Notes: generated by a model not told the origin, from the sequence alone. Shown: positions 53,911 through 63,645, numbered from the stretch's first letter. The stretch is 64,000 bases of DNA from Sulfuricella denitrificans skB26 (GCF_000297055.2 NC_022357.1:2634501-2698500), one strand, 5' to 3'. Program-made: numbers and translations.

Positions 53911-53934
53911 AAAAAACATTGGAGGAATAATCTT

Positions 53935-54798
53935 ATGACGAATGCTTTATTAGCCATTTCCATCCCTTCTGCTGCCGGCAGCCTGGAAAGCTATATCCAG
54001 TCGGTCAAGGCAATGCCAGTGTTAAGTGCCGAGGAAGAACAAGAGCTGGCGTTACGACTGAAGCGCGACAACGATGTGGAAGCAGCACGGATGCTGGTGG
54101 TTTCACACCTGCGCGTGGTCGTGAACATCGCACGCGGCTACATGGGTTACGGCCTGCCCCAGGCGGACCTGATTCAGGAAGGCAATATCGGCCTGATGAA
54201 AGCCGTGCGCCGCTTCGACGGTGAGCGCGGCGTGCGCCTGGTTTCCTTTGCCATCCACTGGATCCGCGCCGAGATGCACGAATACATCCTGCGCAACTGG
54301 CGCCTGGTCAAGGTCGCCACCACCAAGGCGCAGCGCAAACTGTTCTTCAATCTGCGCAGCATGAAAAAGGGACTCGGCTACCTCGGCCCGGATGAGGTTA
54401 ACAGCATCGCAAAAGACTTGGGCGTGAAGCCGGAGGAAGTGGTGGAAATGGAAAGCCGCATGGGCGGTCAGGATATCTCCATGGAAACTCACGGCGGTGA
54501 CGAGGATGAAGGCACCGGCCCGATCGCCTATCTTGCGGCCGACGCAACCAACGAACCGGCGGCCCTGCTGGAGCAGGAACAAACCAGCCAGCAGCGCGAA
54601 CGCGGCCTGTCCAGCGCTTTGCAGGGCCTCGACGACCGCAGTCGCCGCATCATCGAGGCGCGCTGGCTCACCGAGGACGCGAGCTCCACACTGCATGAGC
54701 TCGCTGCTGAGTATGGCGTGTCCGCGGAACGCATTCGCCAGATCGAGCAAAAAGCCTTACAGAAAATGAAAACAGCGATTGTAGCTGAGGCCACCTGA
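53935..54798 (+). CDS. rpoH: RNA polymerase heat-shock sigma factor RpoH (sigma-32)
   Basis: A 287-residue sigma-32. Region 2 has [20 protein letters not shown] and [20 protein letters not shown]; the RpoH-box segment [18 protein letters not shown] is diagnostic; region 4 ends with [30 protein letters not shown] precedes the ATG. It follows ftsX as in most proteobacteria, but carries its own promoter under a CIRCE operator. A terminator lies 15 bp after the stop. Confidence 0.97.
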   Translation: MTNALLAISIPSAAGSLESYIQSVKAMPVLSAEEEQELALRLKRDNDVEAARMLVVSHLRVVVNIARGYMGYGLPQADLIQEGNIGLMKAVRRFDGERGVRLVSFAIHWIRAEMHEYILRNWRLVKVATTKAQRKLFFNLRSMKKGLGYLGPDEVNSIAKDLGVKPEEVVEMESRMGGQDISMETHGGDEDEGTGPIAYLAADATNEPAALLEQEQTSQQRERGLSSALQGLDDRSRRIIEARWLTEDASSTLHELAAEYGVSAERIRQIEQKALQKMKTAIVAEAT

Positions 54799-54812
54799 CC
54801 TCTCACCGCGTC

Positions 54813-54851
54813 AAAAAAAGGGCGGGGCGCATTTCGCGCCCCGCCCTTTTT
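54813..54851. terminator. Bidirectional Rho-independent terminator
   Basis: GGGCGGGGCGC (54820-54830) and GCGCCCCGCCC (54836-54846) form a perfect 11-bp stem with a 5-nt loop, flanked by A7 and T5. It ends rpoH on the plus strand and the cco accessory transcript on the minus strand. Confidence 0.95.
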
Positions 54852-54873
54852 GTTTGGGCATTCCGATGCCTGA

Positions 54874-54954
54874 TCAGGCCAGAATTACGGAAAAAAAGCT
54901 GATATAGCTCCAAACCATCAAAGCCACCACGATAGGCATCACAAATTTAGCCAT
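54874..54954 (-). CDS. 26-residue membrane microprotein
   Basis: A short frame encoding MAKFVMPIVVALMVWSYIS and then FFSVILA: one hydrophobic helix with a single Lys near the N-terminus. An AAGGAG sequence lies 6 nt before the ATG, and a terminator follows the stop by 22 bp. The position at the end of the cco accessory genes suggests a small oxidase-associated subunit, comparable in kind to CcoM or CydX, but the sequence is not recognised as either. Confidence 0.5.
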   Translation of the reverse strand: MAKFVMPIVVALMVWSYISFFSVILA

Positions 54955-55031
54955 TGTCATCTCCTTAATTAAAAATCCGCCAAAAACCATTTTTCAGAAT
55001 GGGGTAATTCTAGCTCAAAGCCCTATTCCTT

Positions 55032-55238
55032 TCACCCCGCTACGTCAACTTTTTGCCTCTTAGATCGAGAATCTGCGTACCGCGGAATTCGAGGGTCGTC
55101 GTCATCCATCAGGATGCGCTGGGCCGGGCCTTCCATGTCCTCGAACTGACCATTCTTGATCGCCCAGAAAATACCAATACCAGCGACAAAAATCATCACC
55201 GCGGCCATGCCCAGCAAATAGATCAGTATCGGTGTCAT
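55032..55238 (-). CDS. ccoS: cbb3-type oxidase assembly protein CcoS
   Basis: A 68-residue protein with one N-terminal helix (MTPILIYLLGMAAVMIFVAG) followed by FWAIKNGQFEDMEGPAQRIL, the CcoS/FixS signature, and a charged tail. It is needed for cofactor insertion into CcoN. The start at 55238 follows GAGGA; the longer frame from 55382 overlaps ccoI. It lies 14 bp after ccoI. Confidence 0.95.
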   Translation of the reverse strand: MTPILIYLLGMAAVMIFVAGIGIFWAIKNGQFEDMEGPAQRILMDDDDPRIPRYADSRSKRQKVDVAG

Positions 55239-55252
55239 TCCATATTCCTCAA

Positions 55253-57664
55253 TTAGCGCAGGCGCAATGCATTCAACACCACCACCAGCGAGCTGGTCGA
55301 CATGCCGATGGAGGCAAGCCACGGCGGTATCATACCGACTGCGGCGAAGGGCAGCGCAAGCAAATTGTAAACGACTGCCCAAGCAAAGTTCTGGCGCATC
55401 ACGGCGATACTCGCATGGCCGGTCTGCAGGGCACGCTGGATATCCAGGAGATTCTCCGTCAGCAATACGATGTCGCTGCTGGCCCGTGCAACCTGGGTGC
55501 CACCGCCCATGGCGATGGACACATCCGCCCCGGCCAGCACTGGCGCATCGTTGACGCCGTCACCTACCATGGCTACGACATTGCCTTGCTGCTGAAGTTC
55601 GCGCAGCGCCTTGAGTTTGTCTTCCGGCCGCAACGCGGCCTGCCAGGATTCGATGCCGACCTCGGTGGCAACGTGGGCCACCGCGTCGGCCGCATCACCG
55701 CTCAGGATAGTGACCTGCACCCGCGCAGCCTTGAGCTGCTCGACCAGCTCGCGGGCCTGTGGCCGCAGACCATCAGACAGCACGAAAACCGCCATGGAGC
55801 GCCACTCGTCACACAACCACACCAGGGTTGCACCTTGCGGCAGATCACTTGGCAGAGCAACCGGCTCGAACCCAGCTAAAGCGGCATTGCCCAGGGTATA
55901 ACGCGCACCGGCAATGCAGCCGCTGACTCCATTGCCCGGCAGGTTCTGCGCTTCCTGAACTGCAATCAAATCCGTGCCGGCGACCCTGCTTAGAAAACTT
56001 TGTGCCAGCGGATGCTCCGAAGCCTGTTCCAGGCTGGCCGCGAGCAACAGGCAACGATTTTCGGCTACGTCAGAAAATGTGACGGTGCGCTGCAGCACCG
56101 GCTTGCCGTAGGTCAGGGTACCCGTCTTGTCGAAGACCACATGATTGACCTTAGCCAGGGTTTCCAGGGCATGGCCGCGCGTCAACAATATGCCATTCCG
56201 CAGCAAATGCGATCCGGCAGCGGCGAAAGCTGTCGGCGCGGCGAGCGACAATGCGCACGGGCAAGTCACCACTAGCACCGCCAGCATGATTCCGAATGCC
56301 TGCCCTGGCTCTAGCCACCACCAAATGGCGCCGACTATCGCCGTCAGAATCAGCAGACCGACCGTGAAATGCCCCGCCACTCTATCTGCAAGCTGCGCCA
56401 AGCGCGGCTTCTCCGCCACCGCCCGGTCGAGCAGACGGACGATACCCGCCAGCACGGTGTTTTCGCCCACCCCCGTCACGCGCAGCAGCAGAGGCCCTTC
56501 CAGATTTATGCTGCCAGCAATCACCGGAGCCCCGACACGTTTCGGCACAGGACGGCTTTCGCCAGTCAACAGCGCCTCGTCCACCGTGCTCTCGCCTTCG
56601 ATCACTTCAGCGTCGGCGGCGATGGATTCGCCCGGCTTGGCCAGGATAGTGTCTCCCTCGTTCAGCTCCAGCACTGGCACAGGCTGGTGCTGGCCACCAT
56701 CTAATACCTTGGTAGCCATTGCAGGTGCGAGCTTGAGCAAGTTTTCCGCCGCTTCGACCGACTTTTCCTGGGCGCCATGTTCAAGAAAACGGCTGGAAAG
56801 CAGGAACAGGCTGAACATGGTGATGGCATCGTAGTACACGACACCGTGGCCCTGTAGTGTGGTCCAGGTGCTGCCGACGAAAGCGCCGATCACGGCCAGT
56901 GAAACCGGCACATCCATGTTCAGGCGCTTTCCAAGCAGGGCATTCCAGGCGCTCTGGTAGAACGGCCAAGCAGCGTAGAACACCACCGGCAACGTCAGCA
57001 CCAGGCTGAAATAGCGCAGCAGCGCAGCTGTGCTGTCCTCCATGCCGAAAGCGGCGCCGGCGTACAGCGCTACCGCCAGCATCATCACCTGGCCGGAAGA
57101 TAGCCCGGCAATCGCTATCCTGCGCAGATCTTTTGCCCGCCGCTTTCGGCGCAGGCTTTCCTGACGTTCGGCGCTGAAGGGATGAGCGTTGTAGCCAAGC
57201 AACTGGATTTCTTCGAGGATCTTGCTGAGATGAATCGCCTGGTCGTCCCAGGTAATGCGGGCGCGATGGGTAGCGTAGTTGACCTGAACCTGCAGCACGC
57301 CCGGCAGTTGCTTGAGATGCCGCTCGTTGAGCCAGATGCAGGCGGCGCAGGTAATGCCTTCGAGGATCAGGGATGCCTCCTTGACGTGCTCGCTTTCTTG
57401 CCTGACAAAGCTTTTCTGGATGCCGGGGTGGTCGTAAAGTGCCAGTTTCTGCACTTCCTCCGGCACCACTTCGTGGCCAACGCCGGGCAATGATGTGCGA
57501 TGCCGGTAATAGTCGGTCAACCCGTTGTCAACGATGGTCTGCGCCACCGCCTGACAGCCGCGACAGCACATCTCGTGCGACACGCCTTCAATGATTACTG
57601 GGTAATGTGCGCTGGCCGGAACTGGCAGGGCGCAGTGGTAACACGTCTTGTCAGCGCTACTCAT
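55253..57664 (-). CDS. ccoI: Copper-translocating P-type ATPase CcoI
   Basis: An 803-residue P1B ATPase that supplies copper for cbb3 oxidase assembly. The N-terminus has Cys-rich motifs (CYHCALP, MCCRGC), then an HMA domain with GITCAACIWLNE. Eight helices, the ion motif VTCPCALSLAAPTA, phosphorylation site FDKTGTLTYGKPV and hinge GDGVNDAPVLAGADVSIAMG follow. ATG 57664 is taken; the TTG at 57667 is one codon earlier. The context of fixH and ccoS confirms the CcoI/FixI assignment rather than CopA. Confidence 0.96.
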   Translation of the reverse strand: MSSADKTCYHCALPVPASAHYPVIIEGVSHEMCCRGCQAVAQTIVDNGLTDYYRHRTSLPGVGHEVVPEEVQKLALYDHPGIQKSFVRQESEHVKEASLILEGITCAACIWLNERHLKQLPGVLQVQVNYATHRARITWDDQAIHLSKILEEIQLLGYNAHPFSAERQESLRRKRRAKDLRRIAIAGLSSGQVMMLAVALYAGAAFGMEDSTAALLRYFSLVLTLPVVFYAAWPFYQSAWNALLGKRLNMDVPVSLAVIGAFVGSTWTTLQGHGVVYYDAITMFSLFLLSSRFLEHGAQEKSVEAAENLLKLAPAMATKVLDGGQHQPVPVLELNEGDTILAKPGESIAADAEVIEGESTVDEALLTGESRPVPKRVGAPVIAGSINLEGPLLLRVTGVGENTVLAGIVRLLDRAVAEKPRLAQLADRVAGHFTVGLLILTAIVGAIWWWLEPGQAFGIMLAVLVVTCPCALSLAAPTAFAAAGSHLLRNGILLTRGHALETLAKVNHVVFDKTGTLTYGKPVLQRTVTFSDVAENRCLLLAASLEQASEHPLAQSFLSRVAGTDLIAVQEAQNLPGNGVSGCIAGARYTLGNAALAGFEPVALPSDLPQGATLVWLCDEWRSMAVFVLSDGLRPQARELVEQLKAARVQVTILSGDAADAVAHVATEVGIESWQAALRPEDKLKALRELQQQGNVVAMVGDGVNDAPVLAGADVSIAMGGGTQVARASSDIVLLTENLLDIQRALQTGHASIAVMRQNFAWAVVYNLLALPFAAVGMIPPWLASIGMSTSSLVVVLNALRLR

Positions 57665-57667
57665 CAA

Positions 57668-58453
57668 TTAGAATGCCGGAACGATAATCTCTTTTGCCGT
57701 TTCGAATTTGTCCTGACCGCGCTCGATCAGTAGCACCGCCACCCACTGGCCAGGCCGATCCATCCCGACCAGCGCACGGTAGCGCCCTGGCGCAGAAGCA
57801 CTCAGGTTAGTCGATTTTCCCATATCCGCACCGTCGGCCGGGTGCTTGATGGTGAGCGTCACGGTCGCGCCTTCGAGTGGCTGCTGCGCCTCGTCGCTAG
57901 CGCTGACGGTCACTTCACTGGCTTGACCGAGCTTGATCTGGTCAAGTCCAGCAACCTCAATCCGCCAGCCAAGCTCTCGTTGCCGCAGGGATTTCTTCAT
58001 GTACTGACTGACAACCTTGGCCGCTGCCTCGTCGTGCGGAACCTCTCCGGAGAAACCGGTATATACGGGCTTGTCTCCCGCATTAGGCATGACCCATTTG
58101 GCAATCGAAGGGGGCAAGCCACTGATTGAAATTGTTACAAATGCTGCCATCAAAAGCGCCAGCGTCAGAAAGAAACCGACGATAATCTTCGGAATCCAGT
58201 GCATCCGCTGCCGCGGTGCCCCTGCTTTTCGATCTCCCGTCAAGGTCAGCACGATCGCCGTAGCGACGTACAGCGCCAGATGCAGTGCCACTACGTCACC
58301 GCCGGGCCAGTGGCTCAGACTGTAGAACATGATTGCCAATGTCGGCAAAGCTCCGCTGATCACGCCGCGCCAGTAATTGGAAACGCCGACAAACCGCAGG
58401 CCAAAATACAACAGAGCGATTAGCGCCGCCCCTCCGAACAAGGTTACTGTCAC
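57668..58453 (-). CDS. fixH: FixH-family protein with N-terminal membrane extension
   Basis: A 261-residue protein. The C-terminal part (from about residue 90) is FixH: a helix (KIIVGFFLTLALLMAAFVTI), PVYTGFSGEVPHDEAAAKVV and the beta-rich VTVSASDEAQQPLEGATVTL and GRYRALVGMDRPGQWVAVLL. FixH works with CcoI in copper delivery to the oxidase. The first 75 residues add about three hydrophobic segments absent from the roughly 160-residue FixH norm. Start is GTG at 58453 with AAGGA upstream; it follows ccoG by 4 bp. Confidence 0.85.
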   Translation of the reverse strand: MTVTLFGGAALIALLYFGLRFVGVSNYWRGVISGALPTLAIMFYSLSHWPGGDVVALHLALYVATAIVLTLTGDRKAGAPRQRMHWIPKIIVGFFLTLALLMAAFVTISISGLPPSIAKWVMPNAGDKPVYTGFSGEVPHDEAAAKVVSQYMKKSLRQRELGWRIEVAGLDQIKLGQASEVTVSASDEAQQPLEGATVTLTIKHPADGADMGKSTNLSASAPGRYRALVGMDRPGQWVAVLLIERGQDKFETAKEIIVPAF

Positions 58454-58457
58454 CTAT

Positions 58458-59903
58458 TTATCCTTCATGTTTGGCGTAAAAGCGAACTTTCTTTATGACT
58501 GCCTGATCCGGGTTTTTCAGCGGTGTAATGACAAATTCTATTTCACTCACCTTGCTCACCATGGCGGGAGGAAGCTTGACGTTCGCCAGCACCATCAAAC
58601 TCTTGCCCTGGCGCACACTAACCTTGCTCATCTCTCCCAAGTCCACTGCACCCTCCGGAATCCCATGCACACTGATGCGGTATTCCTGCACGTCTTGCGA
58701 CTTGTTGGTAATGTGTATCTGGTAACGGTTGCGGATATCCCCGTTCGACAACACAACGAACAGCGGCTGGCGCACCGGCTGGATGGAAAGCTCAATCTCG
58801 GAACGAGAGGTAATATTGTATACCAGCAAACCCACCATCACGAGTATCGCCACGCCATAGCCCAGGGTGCGCAAGCGCAGCCAGTCCAGATGTGGCTTGC
58901 CCGGATTCTTGCTTTCGATGTTGATTTCCGAATCATAGCGAATCAGTCCCTTGGGGTAACCGACTGAATCCATAATGTTGTTGCAGGCATCGACACACAA
59001 ACCACAGGAAATGCACTGGTATTGCAACCCTTTGCGGATGTCGATACCCGCTGGACACACCTGCACGCAAAAACCGCAATCGATACAATCACCTATTCCC
59101 TTGGCATGTCGCTCCTCGCGGGTCTTGCTGCCTGCACGCGGTACGGCTCGCCCTGCCGTGCCCTCGCCGCGCTGTAAATCATAGTAGGGCGCCAAGGTTT
59201 CCGGCTCGTACATCACACCCTGAAAACGCGCATAGGGGCACATGTAAATGCATACCTGTTCGCGTGCCAGTGCAGCCGCCACGTAAGTGGTCACGGTTAA
59301 AATCAACACGGTGAAATAGGCCACAAAAGGCAGATCGACAGTAAAGAAGCGCTGGGTCAGCTCGGGCGCATAACCGAAGTACATGATGAAACTGTAGGCG
59401 GTAATGAAGGCCAGAAGCAGCCACAAGCCGTGTGTGGCACCGTATTTGGCCACCTTCTCCGCATTCCATGGCTGCTTGTGAAGACGGATGCGGGCCGGGC
59501 GCTCACCCTGAACCCATTTTTCGATAAAAATAAAAGCATCCGTCCACAACGTCTGGAAGCAGAAATAGCCGCAGAATGCCCTCCCTACCAGACCGGTTGT
59601 GAAAAATAGCAGGGCCGCGGCAATGAACATCAGTAGCGAGAGAGAGATCAGATCCTGCGGATAGAACACCAGGTCAAAGATGAAAAAGCGGCGGCCCACC
59701 ATGTCGAACAATACGGCTTGCGCGGGCGCATCATGGCGTGCCCAAGGCAGCCAGGGCAGGAGAAAATAGACGGCGTATGCCAGCACCAGTACGGACGTCT
59801 TGAAGGTGCGGAAAGTGCCTTTTACCGATCGAGGGTATATCGGAATCCGTTTCTGGAACAACTCTTCGGAGTTTTCACCTGCTTGCAAGTTTTTCATCTT
59901 CAC
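58458..59903 (-). CDS. ccoG: cbb3 oxidase accessory protein CcoG (FixG)
   Basis: A 481-residue membrane iron-sulfur protein that reduces copper for oxidase assembly. Features are five or six helices, a 4Fe-4S type motif CIDCGFCVQVCPAGID and a second CISCGLCVDACNNIMD near residue 280, and an Ig-like C-terminal domain (YQIHITNKSQDVQEYRISVH). The GTG at 59903 has AGGA in front; an ATG two codons later is an alternative. An FNR-type promoter precedes it, so ccoG-fixH-ccoI-ccoS should form a separate transcript from ccoNOQP. Confidence 0.96.
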   Translation of the reverse strand: MKMKNLQAGENSEELFQKRIPIYPRSVKGTFRTFKTSVLVLAYAVYFLLPWLPWARHDAPAQAVLFDMVGRRFFIFDLVFYPQDLISLSLLMFIAAALLFFTTGLVGRAFCGYFCFQTLWTDAFIFIEKWVQGERPARIRLHKQPWNAEKVAKYGATHGLWLLLAFITAYSFIMYFGYAPELTQRFFTVDLPFVAYFTVLILTVTTYVAAALAREQVCIYMCPYARFQGVMYEPETLAPYYDLQRGEGTAGRAVPRAGSKTREERHAKGIGDCIDCGFCVQVCPAGIDIRKGLQYQCISCGLCVDACNNIMDSVGYPKGLIRYDSEINIESKNPGKPHLDWLRLRTLGYGVAILVMVGLLVYNITSRSEIELSIQPVRQPLFVVLSNGDIRNRYQIHITNKSQDVQEYRISVHGIPEGAVDLGEMSKVSVRQGKSLMVLANVKLPPAMVSKVSEIEFVITPLKNPDQAVIKKVRFYAKHEG

Positions 59904-59960
59904 AATCCAATCCTGTCAATCCTCGTCATTGGGCTAAAAACATTCAAATTCGTTCCATCC

Positions 59961-59986
59961 GGAATATAAGATTATCTGAATATTCC
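59961..59986. repeat. Inverted repeat in the ccoG leader
   Basis: GGAATAT (59961-59967) and ATATTCC (59980-59986) are separated by 12 bp. They flank the predicted -10 of the ccoG promoter and could be an operator or only a local hairpin. Confidence 0.4.
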
Positions 59987-60010
59987 ATAACCATCACTGA
60001 CAAAAATCAA
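59969..60010 (-). promoter_or_regulatory. FNR-type class II promoter of ccoG-fixH-ccoI-ccoS
   Basis: On the minus strand TTGAT-TTTT-GTCAG (60010 to 59997) resembles the FNR/ANR box TTGAT-N4-ATCAA. A -10-like TAATCT (59974 to 59969) is centred 32 bp downstream of the box, the spacing of a class II FNR promoter (box at -41.5). The ccoN box has the same two half-sites and the same spacing. Confidence 0.75.
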
Positions 60011-60017
60011 TTCCCGC

Positions 60018-60055
60018 AAAAAACAAAGACCCCGTCCATTAGGCCGGGGTCTTTG
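60018..60055 (-). terminator. Terminator after ccoNOQP
   Basis: CAAAGACCCCG (60024-60034) and CGGGGTCTTTG (60045-60055) form an 11-bp perfect stem with a 10-nt loop. The plus-strand A6 at 60018-60023 gives a U tract on the minus strand. It separates ccoNOQP from ccoG-fixH-ccoI-ccoS. Confidence 0.93.
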
Positions 60056-60085
60056 GTTGAACTGTTACTCTATTTTACTTATTTC

Positions 60086-61009
60086 TTATCTACCGCCACC
60101 GAGCACATCGTGCACGTAAACCGTCAGCAGCTTGATCTGGTCAGCGCTGAGGCGGCCATTCTGGGCAGGCATCACGCCCTTGTTCAGGCCGGAGGAAATC
60201 ACTTCCTTGACTGCAGCGACTTTCTTGTCAGCAGAGCCAGCTCCAGGCACATCGGCCCACAACCAGATCTTGTCGGTCAGGTTGGCCGAGCCGATATCCT
60301 TATTACCCTTAGCATCAGCACCGTGACACGCAACGCAGCTACCCTTGCCATGGAACAATTCGTCGCCGGCTTTAACCTTGGCGGCATCCATAGTCTCGCC
60401 TGACAGGCTCAGCACATAGTTGGCGAGACTCTCGATTTCGCTCTCGTTCAGATCTGCACCACCCTTGGCCGGCATGATGCCGTGACGACCATTGGTGATA
60501 GATGCCTGGATCTTGTCGTGAGTACCACCATAGATCCAGTCGTCGTCTGTCAGATTAGGCGCAAATGCCATCTTTCCCTGACCACCACTCTGGTGACAAG
60601 CTGCACAGTTGTCGGAGAACAGCACCTTACCGGCGGATGCTACGAAGTTGGACAACTCCGGATTCTTGGCAATCTCCTCGTAGGGCGTGGCCGCAACCTT
60701 GTCGAAGTAGGGTTTCTGCTTTTCACGGGCATCCTGCAGGTCTTTCATCAGCAGGGCACGTGTGCTCCAGTGCGTGGTTTTCTCAACACCCTTGTCATTC
60801 TTGTAGGTGATGGTAGCAATACCGGTGGTAAAACCCTTGCCCAGCGGCCAAGCCGGATAAGCCACCCAATACACCACCGAGAAAATGATCGTGACATAAA
60901 AGGCCCACAGCCACCAGGCGGGCAGCGGATTGTTTAACTCCTGCAAATCCCCGTCCCAGACGTGGCCGGTGGTTTTCACGTTGCTCGATTGCGAGTTTCC
61001 CTGACTCAT
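60086..61009 (-). CDS. ccoP: cbb3-type cytochrome c oxidase subunit III (diheme)
   Basis: A 307-residue membrane-anchored diheme cytochrome c. One N-terminal helix (PAWWLWAFYVTIIFSVVYWV) carries two c-type domains with CAACHQSGG near residue 125 and CVACHGADA near 220. It brings electrons to CcoO/CcoN. The start MSQGNSQSSN at 61009 is chosen over a longer frame that overlaps ccoQ. Confidence 0.96.
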   Translation of the reverse strand: MSQGNSQSSNVKTTGHVWDGDLQELNNPLPAWWLWAFYVTIIFSVVYWVAYPAWPLGKGFTTGIATITYKNDKGVEKTTHWSTRALLMKDLQDAREKQKPYFDKVAATPYEEIAKNPELSNFVASAGKVLFSDNCAACHQSGGQGKMAFAPNLTDDDWIYGGTHDKIQASITNGRHGIMPAKGGADLNESEIESLANYVLSLSGETMDAAKVKAGDELFHGKGSCVACHGADAKGNKDIGSANLTDKIWLWADVPGAGSADKKVAAVKEVISSGLNKGVMPAQNGRLSADQIKLLTVYVHDVLGGGR

Positions 61010-61046
61010 GATTTGTTCCTTTGCGTCAATATTTAATCGGCCTGAC

Positions 61047-61208
61047 TTAATCGTCTTGGAGCGGCATATTCTTGTAGGATTCCAGGCGCTCGCCGCGCTT
61101 CTTGTTGCCAAACACGTAGAACAGGATGGCGCAAAACGTGATGAAGAAAATCAGCAGCGATATCGGCTTGGTATTTTCAAAGCGGGTAAACCACATCAGC
61201 AATTCCAT
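61047..61208 (-). CDS. ccoQ: cbb3-type oxidase small subunit CcoQ
   Basis: A 53-residue membrane protein (MELLMWFTRFENTKPISLLI, then FFITFCAILFYVFGNKKRGE). One helix and a short charged tail (ESYKNMPLQDD) match CcoQ/FixQ, a subunit that stabilises CcoP and the complex. The ATG at 61208 gives the usual length. It lies between ccoO and ccoP, as in all ccoNOQP operons. Confidence 0.93.
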   Translation of the reverse strand: MELLMWFTRFENTKPISLLIFFITFCAILFYVFGNKKRGERLESYKNMPLQDD

Positions 61209-61221
61209 AGCGCCCTCCCGT

Positions 61222-61974
61222 TTAGCGGAATTTAACGAAGTTGTCGCTGTCGAGCTTGCTGAAGTCAACCATCGTCCCCAGCACCTGCAGGTAGGCCACC
61301 ATCGCATCCATTTCAGTTATGTCAGCAGGGTTGCCGTCATACTTGCCGGTTTGTGCCTGCTCAATCAAGTTCTTCTGCGCATCGGGAATATGCAGTTGCT
61401 TCGCCACATCCTCGCCAAACTCTTTGACGTTGTTGTCATACTCGGCCTTGTTGATGGAATATGGCACGCCCGTCGTACGCAGCGCCTTCATACGGCTGGT
61501 TATATCGGAAGTATCCAGGGCAGTAGACAGCAGCCAGGGGTAATTCGGCATCACCGACTCGGGTACCATAGAGCGTGGCGCGATCAAGTGCTGCACGTGC
61601 CACTCGTTGGAATATTTCTTGCCAACTCGCGCCAGGTCCGGACCGGTACGCTTGGAGCCCCACTGGAATGGATGGTCATACTGAGATTCCGCCGCCAGCG
61701 AGTAGTGGCCATAGCGCATAGCCTCATCGCGGAACGGACGGATCATTTGCGAATGGCACAGGTAGCAGCCCTCGCGGACGTAGATGTCACGGCCGCGCTG
61801 TTCGAGTGGGGTATAGGGGCGAACCATCTTGATGCCATCGGCGTTCCTTACATCCTCGATGGTACCCTTGATAAAGAACAGCGGCACGATTTCAACCAGG
61901 CCGCCGATACTGATGGCGAACATGGTCAGCACCAGCATCAGCCCTAGATTTTTTTCAATTTTTCCGTGATCCAT
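61222..61974 (-). CDS. ccoO: cbb3-type cytochrome c oxidase subunit II (monoheme)
   Basis: A 250-residue membrane-bound monoheme cytochrome c. One N-terminal helix ([20 protein letters not shown]) is followed by the heme motif [12 protein letters not shown] near residue 70 and [19 protein letters not shown]. The methionine ligand region near [15 protein letters not shown] is present. It forms part of the electron entry path. An AAGG sequence precedes the ATG. Confidence 0.97.
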   Translation of the reverse strand: MDHGKIEKNLGLMLVLTMFAISIGGLVEIVPLFFIKGTIEDVRNADGIKMVRPYTPLEQRGRDIYVREGCYLCHSQMIRPFRDEAMRYGHYSLAAESQYDHPFQWGSKRTGPDLARVGKKYSNEWHVQHLIAPRSMVPESVMPNYPWLLSTALDTSDITSRMKALRTTGVPYSINKAEYDNNVKEFGEDVAKQLHIPDAQKNLIEQAQTGKYDGNPADITEMDAMVAYLQVLGTMVDFSKLDSDNFVKFR

Positions 61975-62040
61975 GATGACCTTTCCTTATGCTTAGTGAT
62001 GCCCCGCCCCGCGGAGCATCGTCTCTCAATCTGAGTCCCG

Positions 62041-63474
62041 TTATGCTGCGCTCGCTGCCAAACCACCGGCAGGCATGCTCTTCGCCTGACGTATGGTCAT
62101 GAAGCAGTTGTAGAGCATCAGCAGCATACCGGTCAGGAACACAGCCCCGCCCAAGGCACGCATGGCGTAATAGGGATGCATGGCGGCAACGGATTCGGCG
62201 AAAGAATACTGCAGGTTGCCGAAATCATCATAGGCACGCCACATCAGGCCCTGCATGATGCCGGAAATCCACATCGCGGTGATGTACATCAGGGTGCCGA
62301 TGGTCGCCAGCCAGAAATGCACGTTGATCAGCTTGGCACTGTGCATCTTGGTATCCCACAACCGGGGAATCATGTGATAAATGGCGCCGAAGGAAATCAT
62401 CGCCACCCAGCCCAGTGCGCCGGAGTGGACGTGACCCACCGTCCAGTCGGTGTAGTGGGACAGTGCATTCACATCTTTCAGCGACATCATCGGGCCTTCG
62501 AAGGTGGACATGCCGTAAAACGACAGCGCCACGATCAGGAAGCGCAGGATCGGGTCGGTACGCAGCTTGTCCCAGGCACCGGACATGGTCATGATGCCGT
62601 TGATCATGCCGCCCCAGGATGGCATCAGCAGCATGATGGAGAAAGTCGCCGCCAGGGTAGAAGTCCAGTCAGGAATCGCAGTCCAGTGCAGGTGATGAGA
62701 ACCGGCCCACATATACATGAAGATCAGCGCCCAGAAGTGGACGATGGACAAGCGATAAGAGTAGATCGGACGGCCTGCCTGCTTGGGCACGAAGTAATAC
62801 ATCATGCCGAGAAAGGCGGCGGTGAGAAAGAAGCCCACCGCGTTATGGCCGTACCACCACTGGGTCATCGCATCCTGCGCACCGGCGAACAGCGGGTAGG
62901 ACTGGGTCATGCTGAACGGAATCGCCAGATTATTGAAGATGTGCAGCAAGGCGGTAGCCAGGATGAAGGCGAGGTAGAACCAGTTGGCCACATAAATATG
63001 GGGCTCCTTGCGCTTCATGATGGTGCCGATGTAGACAATGGCATAGGCTACCCAGACTACGGTGATCAGCAGGTCGACCGGCCATTCCATTTCCGCATAT
63101 TCGCGGCCCTGGCTATAACCCATCACATCGCCCAGCGCGGCCAGCACGATGATCGCCTGCCAGCCCCAGAAAGTGAAGCTGGCTATGCCATCGGAAATCA
63201 GACGTGCCTGGCAGGTGCGCTGCACAATATAGTAAGAAGTGGCGAACAGCGCGCTACCGCCAAAACCGAAAATCACAGCACCAGTATGAACCGGGCGCAA
63301 ACGACCGAAGGTGATGTAGGGAATATCAAAATTCAGAAACGGCCATGCCAGTTCCGAGGCGATAGTCACCCCCACCAACATGCCCACCGCGCCCCAGATC
63401 AGGGCCATGATGGTGAATTTGCGAACAATATCGTAGTTGTATTGCTCGCCGCTCCCTATCGCAACCGATGCCAT
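62041..63474 (-). CDS. ccoN: cbb3-type cytochrome c oxidase subunit I
   Basis: A 477-residue catalytic subunit with twelve helices and the heme-copper centre. It has conserved histidines in [47 protein letters not shown] and [15 protein letters not shown]. It reduces oxygen with high affinity for microaerobic growth. The start at 63474 follows AAGGAG; a longer frame from 63507 is discounted. It heads ccoNOQP under an FNR-type promoter. Confidence 0.97.
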   Translation of the reverse strand: MASVAIGSGEQYNYDIVRKFTIMALIWGAVGMLVGVTIASELAWPFLNFDIPYITFGRLRPVHTGAVIFGFGGSALFATSYYIVQRTCQARLISDGIASFTFWGWQAIIVLAALGDVMGYSQGREYAEMEWPVDLLITVVWVAYAIVYIGTIMKRKEPHIYVANWFYLAFILATALLHIFNNLAIPFSMTQSYPLFAGAQDAMTQWWYGHNAVGFFLTAAFLGMMYYFVPKQAGRPIYSYRLSIVHFWALIFMYMWAGSHHLHWTAIPDWTSTLAATFSIMLLMPSWGGMINGIMTMSGAWDKLRTDPILRFLIVALSFYGMSTFEGPMMSLKDVNALSHYTDWTVGHVHSGALGWVAMISFGAIYHMIPRLWDTKMHSAKLINVHFWLATIGTLMYITAMWISGIMQGLMWRAYDDFGNLQYSFAESVAAMHPYYAMRALGGAVFLTGMLLMLYNCFMTIRQAKSMPAGGLAASAA

Positions 63475-63603
63475 AATTTTCTCCTTGCTGTAAACGTAAA
63501 CCTGCACATTACCGCTCTTAACTTAACACCCAGACCGATACGTGATATTCAATGCATCCGCGCTAAAAAAGCACGTTTTTCAGCCAGTTGGCGAATGGTG
63601 CGT

Positions 63604-63645
63604 AATATAACTGCAAACGCGCTGACTTTCACTGACTTAGATCAA
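63604..63645 (-). promoter_or_regulatory. FNR-type class II promoter of ccoNOQP
   Basis: On the minus strand TTGAT-CTAA-GTCAG (63645 to 63632) is the box and TATATT (63609 to 63604) the -10. Their centres are 32 bp apart, matching an FNR site at -41.5. Leader length to ccoN is about 125 nt. The FNR-family gene at the window end is the likely regulator. Confidence 0.8.
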
